A stretch of DNA of 64,000 bases from CAZYBG01 sp964645155 (lineage in GTDB: Bacteria; Pseudomonadota; Alphaproteobacteria; Rhodobacterales; Rhodobacteraceae), in contig CAZYBG010000002.1 in NCBI GenBank assembly GCA_964645155.1, positions 1-64,000 of the forward strand, written 5' to 3'. The notes beneath the pieces were generated by a model, which did no database searches, was not told where the DNA came from, and worked only from the letters and a program-made list of their open reading frames with translations. The translations under genes were made by a program, and so were the position numbers. Of the stretch, positions 52,948 through 62,028 are shown one piece after another; position 1 is the stretch's first letter; each line of letters starts with the position of its first letter.

Positions 52948-53718
52948 ATGGAGCCGGCCATCGGGCACGCCGAGAGCTCACCGGCGGAGAGCGGCACCAC
53001 GATTCCGCTGCTCGTTTTCGTCCACGTGCCCAAGACGGCCGGCAGCACGGTCAACGCCGCGCTTGCGCGCTGGCGGCGGGAAGGTGCGGCACATTGCGAA
53101 CAGATCATCGGCGATCCCGGCCGCCTTGCGGCGCGCGTGCGCGACGCCGCCTGGATCTCCGGCCATGTCCCGTTCGACCGCTTTCGCGCCGCGCTCGCCG
53201 CGGTCACTGCGCGGCCGCTGCGCTTTGCCACGCTGATCCGCGAGCCGACGGCGCAGATCGCCTCGCACTACAACTGGCTGATCGAGATCTTCCACCGCGG
53301 CCGCGCGTTCTACGACGGCCACCCGCCGGAGATCCGCCGGATCTCGGCCCATATCCGCGCCTCCGACAACAGCGATCCAGGCGTGGTCGCGGCCAATCTC
53401 CGGGCCTACGGCGGGCTGTTCCTGAACCAGCAGGCGCGGCATGTCCTCGGCGCCGGGTTCGACTGGTCGTCGGGCCAGGTCTTCGACCGTCTGCTCGCCT
53501 ACGACCACGTTGCCGCCGACAGCGGGCCCGGCGACCTCGTCTGCCGGATGACGGGACATCCCGCCGCGGCCGCCACGCACGAGAATGCAAGCCCCTACCG
53601 CTTCGACCGGGCCGTCTTCGACACCGACGAGATGCGGACCTTCCTGCTCCGGCACCACTTTTTCGACTATGCGCTGCACGACGCCGTCTGTCGGCTCGAG
53701 CGGCCGCGCCCGGCGTGA
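52948..53718 (+). CDS. Sulfotransferase-family protein
   Basis: A 256-residue P-loop sulfotransferase. The 5'-phosphosulfate loop is VHVPKTAGSTVN (residues 25-36), and the 3'-phosphate loop is LIREPTAQIASHYNW (about 97-110), the arrangement of carbohydrate sulfotransferases of family 2. It would transfer sulfate from PAPS to a polysaccharide or to a protein-linked sugar. It begins 1 nt after the RgpF-like stop, so the two are one operon. Confidence 0.88.
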   Translation: MEPAIGHAESSPAESGTTIPLLVFVHVPKTAGSTVNAALARWRREGAAHCEQIIGDPGRLAARVRDAAWISGHVPFDRFRAALAAVTARPLRFATLIREPTAQIASHYNWLIEIFHRGRAFYDGHPPEIRRISAHIRASDNSDPGVVAANLRAYGGLFLNQQARHVLGAGFDWSSGQVFDRLLAYDHVAADSGPGDLVCRMTGHPAAAATHENASPYRFDRAVFDTDEMRTFLLRHHFFDYALHDAVCRLERPRPA

Positions 53719-53746
53719 CGGCGGCGGCAAAGGCCGGGGCGGCGAC

Positions 53747-54073
53747 CTAGTTCAGCTGCACATGCAGCGGATAGCGGCCGTCCTGGAAATCCCCGAAGAG
53801 GTCGTGCAGGTCCGGATGATCGACCGGCTGGCCGGTCTCGTCTGGGATGAGGTTCTGCTCGGACACGTAGGCGACGTAGTAGTCCGTCTCGTTCTCGGCG
53901 AGCAGGTGGTAGAAAGGCTGGTCCCGCGACGGCCGGCTGTCCTCCGGGATCGCGCGATACCACTCCTCGGAGTTCGCGAATTCGGGGTCGACATCGAAGA
54001 CCACCCCCCGGAACGGGTGCTTCCGGTGGCGGACGACCTGCCCAAGAGAATATTTGGCGCGCGTTGTCAGCAT
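53747..54073 (-). CDS. hspQ: Heat-shock protein HspQ
   Basis: A 108-residue DNA-binding/adaptor protein that in E. coli modulates Lon specificity and binds hemimethylated DNA. Family segments: AKYSLGQVVRHRKHPFRGVV, DVDPEFANSEEWYRAIPED, QPFYHLLAENE and AYVSEQNLI. It ends with DFQDGRYPLHVQLN. Convergent with the sulfotransferase gene (28-base gap) and divergent from the AEC transporter. Confidence 0.95.
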   Translation of the reverse strand: MLTTRAKYSLGQVVRHRKHPFRGVVFDVDPEFANSEEWYRAIPEDSRPSRDQPFYHLLAENETDYYVAYVSEQNLIPDETGQPVDHPDLHDLFGDFQDGRYPLHVQLN

Positions 54074-54156
54074 GCCATTGCAACCCCCACATCCGAAAAG
54101 TAGTCCTCGCCGCGCGGGAATGCAAACAGCCAGCCCGGGAGCGTCAGAAACAGTCT

Positions 54157-55038
54157 GTGAACATCGTCCTCACAGTGCTGGAGATCGTCGCGCCGGTGTT
54201 TCTGCTCGCCGCGATCGGCTTCGCCTGGGTGCGCGCCGGCTACGAATACCGCATGGAATTCGTGACCCGGCTCGCGATGACGCTGTCGGTGCCGTGCCTG
54301 ATCTTCGTGGCGCTGATGGAGACCGAGGTGGACGGCGGAGCCCTCGCCGCGGTCTCGCTCGCCTCGGTCGTGGCCTACGGCATCGTCACGGTCGTCTTCG
54401 CCGGGCTTGTCGCGCTGCTCCGCCTCGACCGGCGCAGCTATCTCGCGCCGCTGATCTTCGGGAACACCGGGAACCTCGGCCTGCCGCTCGCGCTCTTCGC
54501 GTTCGGCGACGAGGGGCTCGGCTTCGCCGTCGTCATCTTCGCCGTCATGGCGATATGGTCGTTCACCTTCGGGATCTGGGTCGTTGCGGGCGGCGGCAAC
54601 CCGCTGCGCGTGCTGAAGGAACCGCTGGTCGGCGCCACCGTGCTGGGCGCGGTCTTCCTCTGGCAGGGCTGGCAGACACCGCGGTTCCTCACGAACACGC
54701 TGGAACTGATCGGGCAGCTGGCCATCCCGCTGATGCTCATCACCCTCGGCGTGGCCGTTGCCCGGCTCGCTCCCGTGGGGCTCGGACGGGCGGTCGGGCT
54801 GTCGGTGGCGAAGGTCTCGATCTGCGTCGCCGTCGGCTGGGCGGTCGGCCGGCTCTTCGACCTGCCGCCGGTGGCCTTTGCGGTTCTCGTCCTGCAACTC
54901 GCGACGCCGGTCGCGGTGACCTCGTACCTGATCGCCGAGAAATACGCCGGCGACGCGGCGTCGGTCGCCGGCCTCGTCGTCGTCTCGACGCTCGTCTCGG
55001 TCATCGCGCTGCCCGTCGTTCTTGCATTCGTGATCTGA
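54157..55038 (+). CDS. AEC-family (auxin efflux carrier-like) transporter
   Basis: 293 residues, about ten membrane helices, AEC/MdcF family, which exports or imports small organic acids. Helix 1 is IVLTVLEIVAPVFLLAAIGF, and FGNTGNLGLPLALFAFG is the conserved half-helix motif; ATPVAVTSYLIAEKYAGD is its C-terminal counterpart. I chose GTG at 54157 because the preceding residues are hydrophilic and unlike the family. Substrate unknown. Confidence 0.88.
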   Translation: MNIVLTVLEIVAPVFLLAAIGFAWVRAGYEYRMEFVTRLAMTLSVPCLIFVALMETEVDGGALAAVSLASVVAYGIVTVVFAGLVALLRLDRRSYLAPLIFGNTGNLGLPLALFAFGDEGLGFAVVIFAVMAIWSFTFGIWVVAGGGNPLRVLKEPLVGATVLGAVFLWQGWQTPRFLTNTLELIGQLAIPLMLITLGVAVARLAPVGLGRAVGLSVAKVSICVAVGWAVGRLFDLPPVAFAVLVLQLATPVAVTSYLIAEKYAGDAASVAGLVVVSTLVSVIALPVVLAFVI

Positions 55039-55111
55039 GCTGCCCGCCGGGGTATTCCCGCGCGCCGAAAAATCCCGTATCCTCGAAAAAAAAGAAGACG
55101 GCGAGAGGCAG

Positions 55112-55690
55112 ATGAGCAGGTATCTCCGCGTCGCGGTACTGTTGTTCCTTGCAGCATGCGGGGGCGGCAACTACTCCGCGCCGAAAAATCTTGAAAACGC
55201 CTGCGCGTTCCGCGCCGAGCGGCCAGAGTACTTCCGCGCGATGGAACAGACCCAGCGCCGCTGGAACGTGCCCCTCCACGTGCAGATGGCGGTGATCCAT
55301 CAGGAATCGAAGTTCATCGGCGATGCGCGGACGCCGTTCCGCTATGCGCTCGGCATCATTCCGATGGGGCGCCAGTCATCGGCCTACGGCTACTCCCAGG
55401 CGCTCGACGGCACCTGGGACGACTATCGCGCGGCGACGCGGAACCGGCGCGCCCAGCGCGACCGGATCGACGATGCGACCGACTTCATGGGCTGGTACAT
55501 GAACCGGACGGTGGAGAAGAACGGCGTGCCGCTGACCGACGCGCGCAACCAGTATCTCGCCTATCACGAGGGCCATACCGGCTTCTCGCGGGAAAGCTAC
55601 AACGACAAGGCCTGGCTCCTGCGGGTCGCAGACAACGTCGCTGCCCGGTCGGTGATGTACCAGGCACAACTCCTGTCCTGCTCCGGCTAG
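55112..55690 (+). CDS. Lytic transglycosylase-like lipoprotein (SLT domain)
   Basis: A 192-residue lipoprotein. Lipobox LAACG (Cys16). The SLT-like domain (about 40-185) has the catalytic Glu65 in MAVIHQESKFIGDA, GIIPMGRQSSAYGYSQALDG and YLAYHEGHTGFSRES. It would cut glycan strands in the periplasm. GAGAGG precedes the ATG. An A8 run lies 19 nt before the start. Confidence 0.9.
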   Translation: MSRYLRVAVLLFLAACGGGNYSAPKNLENACAFRAERPEYFRAMEQTQRRWNVPLHVQMAVIHQESKFIGDARTPFRYALGIIPMGRQSSAYGYSQALDGTWDDYRAATRNRRAQRDRIDDATDFMGWYMNRTVEKNGVPLTDARNQYLAYHEGHTGFSRESYNDKAWLLRVADNVAARSVMYQAQLLSCSG

Positions 55691-55694
55691 GCCG

Positions 55695-57617
55695 TCAGGC
55701 GCGCCGGCTGGCGAGGTCGGCGACGCCGAGTGCCTCGAGCACCCTGGCCTCGATCTGTGGGGCGTTCATGCCGGCCGCTTCGTACATGTCGGCCGGGCTC
55801 GCGTGGTCGATGAAGGTGTCGGGGAACACCATCGCGCGGAACCGGAGGCCGCGGTCGAACACGCCCTCCTCGGCCAGAAGCTGCGCGACGTGGCTGCCGA
55901 AGCCGCCGACGGCGCCTTCCTCGATGGTGACGAGCGCCTCGTGATCGGCGGCAAGCCCGAGGATCAGCTCGCGGTCGAGCGGCTTGACGAACCGTGCATC
56001 GGCGATCGTCGGGCGGATGCCGCGCTGCGCCAGGCTCTCGGCCGCCTTCCGCACTTCGGAAAGCCGTGCCCCGAAGGAGAGGATCGCGACGCCGCTGCCC
56101 TCGGCGACGATCCGGCCCTTTCCGATCTCCAGCGGGCGGCCGCGCTCCGGCATCTCGACGCCGACGCCCTCGCCGCGCGGAAAGCGGAAGGCGATCGGCC
56201 CGTCGTCATGAGCCGCCGCCGTGGCGACCATGTGGACGAGTTCGGCCTCGTCTGCCGCCGCCATCACGACGAAGCCGGGCAGGTTGGCGAGATAGGCGAT
56301 GTCGAAGGCGCCCGCATGGGTCGCGCCGTCTGCGCCGACGAGGCCCGCGCGGTCGATCGCGAAGCGCACCGGCAGGCGCTGGATCGCCACGTCGTGCACC
56401 ACCTGGTCATAGGCGCGCTGCAGGAAGGTCGAGTAGATCGCCGCGAACGGCTTCATCCCGCCCGCCGCGAGGCCGGCGGCAAAGGTCACGCCGTGCTGTT
56501 CGGCGATGCCGACATCGAAGCACCGGCCCGGGAAGCGTTCGGCAAAGAGGTTGAGGCCCGTGCCGTCGGGCATCGCGGCGGTGATCGCGACGATCTTGGG
56601 GTCGGCCTCGGCCTCGCGGATCAGGCTGTCGGCGAAGACCCTGGTGTAGGACGGCGCGTTCGACGGCGCGGTCTTCTGCGCGCCGGTCTGCACGTCGAAC
56701 TTGGCGGTCGCATGGCCCTTGTCGGCGGCGCGCTCGGCCGGCGCATAGCCCTTGCCCTTGCGGGTGATGACATGGATCAGCATCGGCCCCGTCGCCCGCT
56801 CGCGCACGGTGCGCAGCACCGCGAGCAGCTGCTCCATGTCGTGCCCGTCGATCGGGCCGAGATAGGAGAAGCCCAGCTCCTCAAACAGCGTGCCCCCGAC
56901 CGCGAGGTGCTTCAGGATATCCTTGGCGCGGCGCGCGCCTTCGCGGAACGGCTCGGGCAGGAGGCTGACCGCGCCCTTCGCGGCGGCCTTCAGCTCCTGG
57001 AACGGCGCGCCGGCATAGAGGCGGGCGAGGTAGGCCGACATCGCGCCCACCGGTGGGGCGATCGACATCTCATTGTCGTTGAGGATCACGAAGAGGCGTT
57101 TCTTCAGGTGGCCGGCATTGTTCAGCGCCTCGTAGGCCATGCCGGCGCTGATCGCGCCGTCGCCGATCACGGCGATGGCGTCGCCAAGCGCCGGGTCGGG
57201 GGCGCCGCCCAGGTCGCGCGCCACCGCAAAGCCCAGCGCCGCCGAGATCGAGGTCGAGGAATGCGCCGCGCCGAACGGGTCGTAGGGGCTTTCCGATCGG
57301 CGGGTGAAGCCCGACAGGCCGCCGCCCTGGCGCAGCGTGCGGATGCGGTCGCGGCGTCCGGTCAGGATCTTGTGGGGGTAGCACTGGTGGCCGACATCCC
57401 AGACCAGGCGGTCGCGCGGCGTGTCAAAGACGGCGTGCAGCGCGACGGTCAACTCCACCACACCGAGACCCGCCCCGAGATGGCCGCCGGTCTCGGACAC
57501 CGCCGAGATGGTCTCGGCGCGGAGTTCGTCGGCCAGCTGCCGCAGCTCGCGGTTGGCGAGGCCCTTGAGGTCCGCCGGCAGGTGGACACGGTCCAGGATC
57601 GGGGTCGCGGGTCGCAT
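55695..57617 (-). CDS. dxs: 1-deoxy-D-xylulose-5-phosphate synthase
   Basis: A 640-residue TPP-dependent enzyme, the first step of the MEP isoprenoid pathway (pyruvate + glyceraldehyde-3-P). Visible are SETGGHLGAGLGVVELTVAL, DVGHQCYPHKILTGRRDR, TPP/Mg motif GDGAISAGMAYEALNNAG, FSYLGPIDGHD, VGIAEQHGVTFAAGLA and DRAGLVGADGATHAGAFD. Last gene of the HDAC-xseB-ispA-dxs run; the start at 57617 is 23 nt after the ispA stop. Supplies carotenoid, quinone and polyprenyl precursors. Confidence 0.97.
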   Translation of the reverse strand: MRPATPILDRVHLPADLKGLANRELRQLADELRAETISAVSETGGHLGAGLGVVELTVALHAVFDTPRDRLVWDVGHQCYPHKILTGRRDRIRTLRQGGGLSGFTRRSESPYDPFGAAHSSTSISAALGFAVARDLGGAPDPALGDAIAVIGDGAISAGMAYEALNNAGHLKKRLFVILNDNEMSIAPPVGAMSAYLARLYAGAPFQELKAAAKGAVSLLPEPFREGARRAKDILKHLAVGGTLFEELGFSYLGPIDGHDMEQLLAVLRTVRERATGPMLIHVITRKGKGYAPAERAADKGHATAKFDVQTGAQKTAPSNAPSYTRVFADSLIREAEADPKIVAITAAMPDGTGLNLFAERFPGRCFDVGIAEQHGVTFAAGLAAGGMKPFAAIYSTFLQRAYDQVVHDVAIQRLPVRFAIDRAGLVGADGATHAGAFDIAYLANLPGFVVMAAADEAELVHMVATAAAHDDGPIAFRFPRGEGVGVEMPERGRPLEIGKGRIVAEGSGVAILSFGARLSEVRKAAESLAQRGIRPTIADARFVKPLDRELILGLAADHEALVTIEEGAVGGFGSHVAQLLAEEGVFDRGLRFRAMVFPDTFIDHASPADMYEAAGMNAPQIEARVLEALGVADLASRRA

Positions 57618-57639
57618 CGGCTGCCTTGCGCTCCTTCCG

Positions 57640-58506
57640 TCAGCTTTCGCGCGCGATAACGAAGCGCGCCGCGGCCTGCAAGGTTCCCGCGGCCGCGCCA
57701 TAGGGGTCGAGCGCGGCCTCGGCCTTCGCCACCAGGTCGGCGGCCCGCGCCCGCGCCCCATCAAGGCCGAGAAGCGAGACGAAGGTCGCCTTTCCGGCCG
57801 CGGCATCCTTGCGCAGGCGCTTGCCGGTCTTCGCGTCGTCGCCGGTGATGTCGAGGATGTCGTCGGCGATCTGGAAGGCAAGCCCCAGCGCTGCGGCATA
57901 GCGCCCGAGCGGGCCGGTCTCGCCCCGCCCGAGCACCGCGCCGGCCTCGGCCGCCCAGCGGATGAGCGCGCCGGTCTTGTACCGCTGGAGCGCGGTGATC
58001 TCGTCGAGCGTCAGGGGCGCCGCGGCGGTCTCGGCGGCGATGTCCTGCGCCTGGCCCAGCACCATCCCGGCGCCGCCGGCCGCCTCGGCCAGCGCGGCGG
58101 CGAGCGCGGCACGGATGTCGGCGGGGCAGTCGGCCTCGCCCGCGAGAAGCCCGAAGGCCAGCGCCTGCAGGGCGTCGCCGGCAAGGACCGCCGTCGCCTC
58201 GCCATAGGCCACATGCACGGTCGGCCGGCCGCGGCGGAGGTCGTCGTCGTCCATGCAGGGCAGGTCGTCGTGGACAAGGCTGTAGCCGTGGATCGCCTCG
58301 ACCGCGGCGGCAGCGAAGACGGCATCGTCGGGGTCGACCTCGTGCAGCCGCGCGCCCTCGATCACGAGGAACCCGCGCAATCCCTTGCCGCCCCTCAGCG
58401 CGTAGGCCATCGCCTCGGCCACGCGCGAAGGCGGCAGCGCCGCGAGCGTGGCGTCGAGCCGCCCCTGGACCCGCGCCCGCGCCCCGCGCAGGGCGTCCTC
58501 GAACAT
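57640..58506 (-). CDS. ispA: Polyprenyl (farnesyl/geranylgeranyl) diphosphate synthase
   Basis: A 288-residue trans-isoprenyl synthase. First Asp-rich motif DDLPCMDDDDLRRGRPTVH (Asp80 onward), second Asp-rich motif DDILDITGD, RYKTGALIRWA and GGKGLRGF (allyl-substrate binding). Chain length is most likely C15 from the FARM with a four-residue insertion. It starts 1 nt after the xseB stop and precedes dxs, the conserved order in Alphaproteobacteria. Confidence 0.95.
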   Translation of the reverse strand: MFEDALRGARARVQGRLDATLAALPPSRVAEAMAYALRGGKGLRGFLVIEGARLHEVDPDDAVFAAAAVEAIHGYSLVHDDLPCMDDDDLRRGRPTVHVAYGEATAVLAGDALQALAFGLLAGEADCPADIRAALAAALAEAAGGAGMVLGQAQDIAAETAAAPLTLDEITALQRYKTGALIRWAAEAGAVLGRGETGPLGRYAAALGLAFQIADDILDITGDDAKTGKRLRKDAAAGKATFVSLLGLDGARARAADLVAKAEAALDPYGAAAGTLQAAARFVIARES

Positions 58507-58507
58507 G

Positions 58508-58750
58508 TCAGAGGCCTTCGGCGGGCTTCGTCCCGACCGGCTGGCCGCCCTCGCCCAGGGTGATCTGCGCCACCTTCTCCTCGGCGGCCTTCAGCTTCTT
58601 CTCGCAATGCGTCTTCAGCGCGGCGCCGCGCTCGTAGAGCGCGATCGAGGCGTCGAGCGCCACGTCGCCGCGCTCGAGCTGGCCGACGACACGCTCGAGC
58701 TCGGCCATCGCCTCCTCGAAGGTCATCTCGGCCACTGGCTTGTCGCTCAT
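58508..58750 (-). CDS. xseB: Exodeoxyribonuclease VII small subunit
   Basis: An 80-residue two-helix protein that joins XseA to degrade single-stranded DNA. The family core is MTFEEAMAELERVVGQLERG and ALDASIALYERGAALKTHCE, followed by the LKAAEEKVAQI helix. Overlaps the HDAC-like gene by 4 nt and ends 1 nt before ispA. Confidence 0.96.
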   Translation of the reverse strand: MSDKPVAEMTFEEAMAELERVVGQLERGDVALDASIALYERGAALKTHCEKKLKAAEEKVAQITLGEGGQPVGTKPAEGL

Positions 58751-59682
58751 CGCCCACGCTCCATCAGCACGCCCACATGCGCCGCGACACTCGCCGCCAG
58801 CGCTCGCAGATCATAACCACCCTCGAGTGTCGAGACCACCTTGCCGCCCGCATGGGCATCGGCCAGGTCGCAGAGACGGTCGGTCACCCACGCGAAGTCG
58901 TCCTCGGTCAGTTCCATCTGCGCCAAGGGATCATGCGCATGTGCATCGAATCCGGCGGAGATGAGCAGAAGTTCCGGAGCGAAGTCGTCGAGCGCCGGCA
59001 GCACCATTGCCTCGAGCGCCGCGCGGAATGCGCGGCTGCCGGCGCCGGGGGGCAGCGGCACGTTCAGGATGTTGCCATGGGCGCCGGTTTCGTGCCGGTC
59101 GCCGGTGCCGGGATAGAGCGGCATCTGGTGCGTCGAGGCAAAGAGCGCGCGCCGCTCGGACCACAGAAGGTCCTGGGTGCCGTTGCCGTGGTGCACGTCG
59201 AAATCCATGATCGCGACCCGCGCCAGACCATGATGGTCGAGCGCGCGCCGTGCCGCGATGGCGACGTTCCCGAACAGGCAGAAGCCCATCGCCGTCGCGG
59301 TCTCGGCGTGGTGGCCGGGCGGCCGGGTGGCACAGAAGGCGTTCGCCGCCTTGCCCGCGATCACCATGTCGACCGCTGCCGTCGCCGCACCGACGGCGCG
59401 CAGCGCGGCGCGGAGAGACCCCGGCGCAAGATGCGTATCGGCATCGAGCGCCACCCACCCCTCGGCCGGAACGGCCGCCCTGATGCCGTCGAGATAGGCG
59501 CGCGGGTGGCAGCGCAGGATGTCGGCCTCGTCGCCCACGGGCGCCTCGATCCGCATCAGGGCATCGAAGCGTGGCGCCTCGAGCGCCTCGAGAATCGCCT
59601 CCAGCCGGCCGACGCGCTCGGGGTGGCCCGGCGGCGTGACGTGCCCGAGGCATTCGGCGTGGGTCAGAAGCGCGGTGGCCAT
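58747..59682 (-). CDS. Histone deacetylase-family (acetylpolyamine amidohydrolase-like) protein
   Basis: 311 residues, Zn-dependent amidohydrolase of the class II HDAC fold. His124-His125 in RPPGHHAETATAMGFC, metal ligands Asp162 and His164 in DFDVHHGNGTQDL, GFDAHAHDPLAQM and LEGGYDLRALA. Bacterial members deacetylate acetylpolyamines or lysines. It is the first gene of the xseB-ispA-dxs operon, overlapping xseB by 4 nt; this is common in the group and unrelated by pathway. Confidence 0.95.
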   Translation of the reverse strand: MATALLTHAECLGHVTPPGHPERVGRLEAILEALEAPRFDALMRIEAPVGDEADILRCHPRAYLDGIRAAVPAEGWVALDADTHLAPGSLRAALRAVGAATAAVDMVIAGKAANAFCATRPPGHHAETATAMGFCLFGNVAIAARRALDHHGLARVAIMDFDVHHGNGTQDLLWSERRALFASTHQMPLYPGTGDRHETGAHGNILNVPLPPGAGSRAFRAALEAMVLPALDDFAPELLLISAGFDAHAHDPLAQMELTEDDFAWVTDRLCDLADAHAGGKVVSTLEGGYDLRALAASVAAHVGVLMERGR

Positions 59683-59773
59683 CCCGCGACGCTAGGCCGC
59701 CCCGGCGCGGGCGGCAAGCCGGCTCGCGCGCGCTCCCCGTCATCGCGGGGTCCGGCCCCCGCCATCCTCCAGG

Positions 59774-60475
59774 TCAGTCGGGGGCGAGCATGTAGCCCGA
59801 CCCGCGGACGGTCTGCAGGTAGCGCGGCTGCTTCGGGTCGGCCTCGATCTTGCGCCGTAGCCGGGTGATCTGGACATCGACGGCGCGCTCCTGCGCGATC
59901 CCGCCGCCGCGGCCGAGGTCCTCGACGAGCCGAAGGCGCGACAGCGCCTCGCCCGGCTGGGCGGCGAAAAGGCGCATCAGCTGCGCCTCGGTCGCCGTGA
60001 GGCGGACCGGATCGTCGCCCCGCCACATCTCGCCGCGCTCGACGTCGTAGCGCACCGGCCCGAGCCGAAGCACCTTCGGGCTGGCCTCGGCCGCGCGCAC
60101 CTCGGGCACCCGCCGCAGGATGGCGTTGATCCGCAGCAGCAGTTCCTTCGGCTCGAAAGGCTTGACGAGATAGTCGTCGGCCCCGGCCTCGAGGCCGGAG
60201 ATCCGGTCTTCGGTCTCGCCCTTCGCCGTGAGGAGCAGGATCGGCGTCATGATCCGCTCGCGCAGCGTCCGCGTCAGCGTGACGCCGTCCTCGCCCGGCA
60301 TCATCACGTCAAGGACGATCAGGTCGAACTCCAGCCCGGCGAGAAGGCGGCGGGCATGCGCTGCGTCACGCGCGGCACTGACCAGAAACCCGCTGCGCAT
60401 CAGGTACTTCTGCAGCAGGCTGCGGATCCGCTCGTCGTCGTCGACGATCAACAGGTGCGCGTCCTGCGCCGTCAT
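59774..60475 (-). CDS. petR: OmpR-family response regulator PetR
   Basis: 233 residues: a receiver domain with phospho-acceptor Asp56 in DLIVLDVMMPGEDG and Lys in DDYLVKPFEPKELLLR, and a winged-helix output domain with RLTATEAQLMRLFAAQPGEA, ERAVDVQITRLRRKIE and YLQTVRGSGYML. It is encoded directly behind a MarR-type gene (4-nt overlap), the petP-petR order first described in Rhodobacter capsulatus, where they control cytochrome bc1 (pet) expression. No cognate kinase lies nearby. Confidence 0.9.
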   Translation of the reverse strand: MTAQDAHLLIVDDDERIRSLLQKYLMRSGFLVSAARDAAHARRLLAGLEFDLIVLDVMMPGEDGVTLTRTLRERIMTPILLLTAKGETEDRISGLEAGADDYLVKPFEPKELLLRINAILRRVPEVRAAEASPKVLRLGPVRYDVERGEMWRGDDPVRLTATEAQLMRLFAAQPGEALSRLRLVEDLGRGGGIAQERAVDVQITRLRRKIEADPKQPRYLQTVRGSGYMLAPD

Positions 60476-60981
60476 GCGTCGCCCTCCTTCATGGCCTGGA
60501 AACGTCGGCGCATCTCGGGGTCCATCATCGCCTCGAGGACCTGCCGGAACCCGGCCACGGCCGCCGGCCCCGCGGCACGGTAGGCCGCGCGCATCCGGGC
60601 GCGCTGGGCATCGGAAAGCTCGCGCTCCAGGGCCCGCCCGTTCTCGGTGAGGTAGAGGTGACGCTCGCGCTTGTCGCGGCGCCCGACCCGGCTCTCGACA
60701 AGCCCGTCCTCAATCAGCGCGCGCAGCACCCGGTTGAGCGACTGCTTGGTGACCCCGAGGATGGCGAGCAGGTTGTTGACCGTGGTGCCGGGCCAGCGGT
60801 TGATGAAGTGGATCGCCCGGTGATGCGCTCGGCCGTAGGCATAGGTCTCGAGGATCCGGTCGGGATCGGCGGTGAACCCGCGATAGGCGAAGAACATCGC
60901 CTCTATACCCTTGCGCAACTGTTCGTCGGTCAGGAACAGCAGGCTTTCGCCGCTGACCTGCGCCGCGCCTCGGTCGGCCAT
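60472..60981 (-). CDS. petP: MarR-family regulator PetP
   Basis: A 169-residue winged-helix MarR protein. AIHFINRWPGTTVNNLLAIL and GVTKQSLNRVLRALIEDGLV form the HTH; the wing contains RVGRRDKRERHLYLTENG. The length and petR-coupled order match PetP. It overlaps petR by 4 nt. It is divergent from ilvE, with a promoter and an imperfect palindrome in the shared intergenic region. Confidence 0.9.
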   Translation of the reverse strand: MADRGAAQVSGESLLFLTDEQLRKGIEAMFFAYRGFTADPDRILETYAYGRAHHRAIHFINRWPGTTVNNLLAILGVTKQSLNRVLRALIEDGLVESRVGRRDKRERHLYLTENGRALERELSDAQRARMRAAYRAAGPAAVAGFRQVLEAMMDPEMRRRFQAMKEGDA

Positions 60982-61017
60982 CTCGCCCCCGCGGGTAAAG
61001 TCCCTCTCGCACTGCCT

Positions 61018-61046
61018 GTTTTATGTCAGCCTTGTTGACTTTCCAA
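61018..61046 (-). promoter_or_regulatory. petP promoter with overlapping palindrome
   Basis: On the minus strand, TTGGAA (61041-61046) and TAAAAC (61018-61023) with 17 bases between. The imperfect repeat GGCTTG...CAAGGC (61029-61049) overlaps the -35, fitting autoregulation by a MarR protein. Confidence 0.5.
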
Positions 61047-61158
61047 GCCCTCGCTGGTAGCGATCGGCAAGACATGCGCAACATTCTTTCTACGTAGATC
61101 AGATGAGCGCAACAATCGGAAAAAATGCTCGCGCGACGGGCGGGAAGGGGAAAGAACG

Positions 61159-62028
61159 ATGGCGGGCGGCTACGACGATCGCGACGGACAAATCTGGATG
61201 GACGGCCGGCTGGTCGACTGGCGCGAGGCCAATGTCCACATCCTGACCCACGCGATGCACTATGCCTCGTCGGTGTTCGAGGGAGAGCGTGCCTATGGCG
61301 GGCGCATCTTCAAGAGCCGCGAACATTCCGAGCGGCTGCACTTCTCGGCCCGCTGCCTCGACTTCGAGATCCCGTTCACGGTGGACGAGATCGAGACCGC
61401 CAAGGCCGAACTCCTCGCCGCCAACGGGCTCAGCGACGCCTATGTGCGCGCCGTCGCCTGGCGCGGCGCGGGCGAGGACATGGGCGTCTCCTCGCGCCGC
61501 AATCCGGTGCGGCTCGCTATCGCGGCCTGGGGCTGGGGCAACTACTACGGCGACGCCAAGTTCAAGGGCGCCAAGCTCGACATCGCCCGGTGGCGCCGGC
61601 CCGATCCGGCGACCGCGCCGAGCCATGCGAAGGCGGCGGGCCTCTACATGATCTGCACGATGTCCAAGCACGCGGCCGAGGCCAAGGGCTGTTCGGACGC
61701 GATGATGTTCGACTATCGCGGCTACATCGCCGAGGCGACCGGCGCCAACATCTTCTTCGTGAAGGACGGCGAGGTGCACACGCCGAAGCCCGACTGCTTC
61801 CTGAACGGCCTCACCCGGCAGACGGTGATGGGTCTTCTCAAGGACCGACAGGTCAAGGTGCACGAGCGGCACATCATGCCTGAGGAGCTTGAGGGCTTCC
61901 AGCAATGCTGGCTGACGGGGACTGCGGCCGAGGTGACGCCCGTCGGTCAGATCGGCGACTACACCTTCGAGGTGGGGACCCTGACCCGCCAGGTTGCCGA
62001 CGACTACGAGGCGCTGGTGCGGGCCTGA
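61159..62028 (+). CDS. ilvE: Branched-chain amino acid aminotransferase
   Basis: A 289-residue PLP fold-type IV aminotransferase for Val/Leu/Ile. The PLP lysine is Lys158 in APSHAKAAGLYM; YASSVFEGERAYGG near the N-terminus, RGYIAEATGANIFFVKDG and LNGLTRQTVMGLL are family motifs. It follows petP divergently, a conserved position. The stop is followed by a strong hairpin at 62042. Confidence 0.96.
   Translation: MAGGYDDRDGQIWMDGRLVDWREANVHILTHAMHYASSVFEGERAYGGRIFKSREHSERLHFSARCLDFEIPFTVDEIETAKAELLAANGLSDAYVRAVAWRGAGEDMGVSSRRNPVRLAIAAWGWGNYYGDAKFKGAKLDIARWRRPDPATAPSHAKAAGLYMICTMSKHAAEAKGCSDAMMFDYRGYIAEATGANIFFVKDGEVHTPKPDCFLNGLTRQTVMGLLKDRQVKVHERHIMPEELEGFQQCWLTGTAAEVTPVGQIGDYTFEVGTLTRQVADDYEALVRA

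Noticed and set aside
55055..55083. Promoter for the SLT lipoprotein (TTCCCG / TATCCT)
   Set aside because: The -35 is 2/6; only the -10 is fair.
61031..61063. A plus-strand promoter for ilvE (TTGACT at 61035, TAGCGA at 61058)
   Set aside because: The -10 matches consensus at only two positions, so it is too weak to list.
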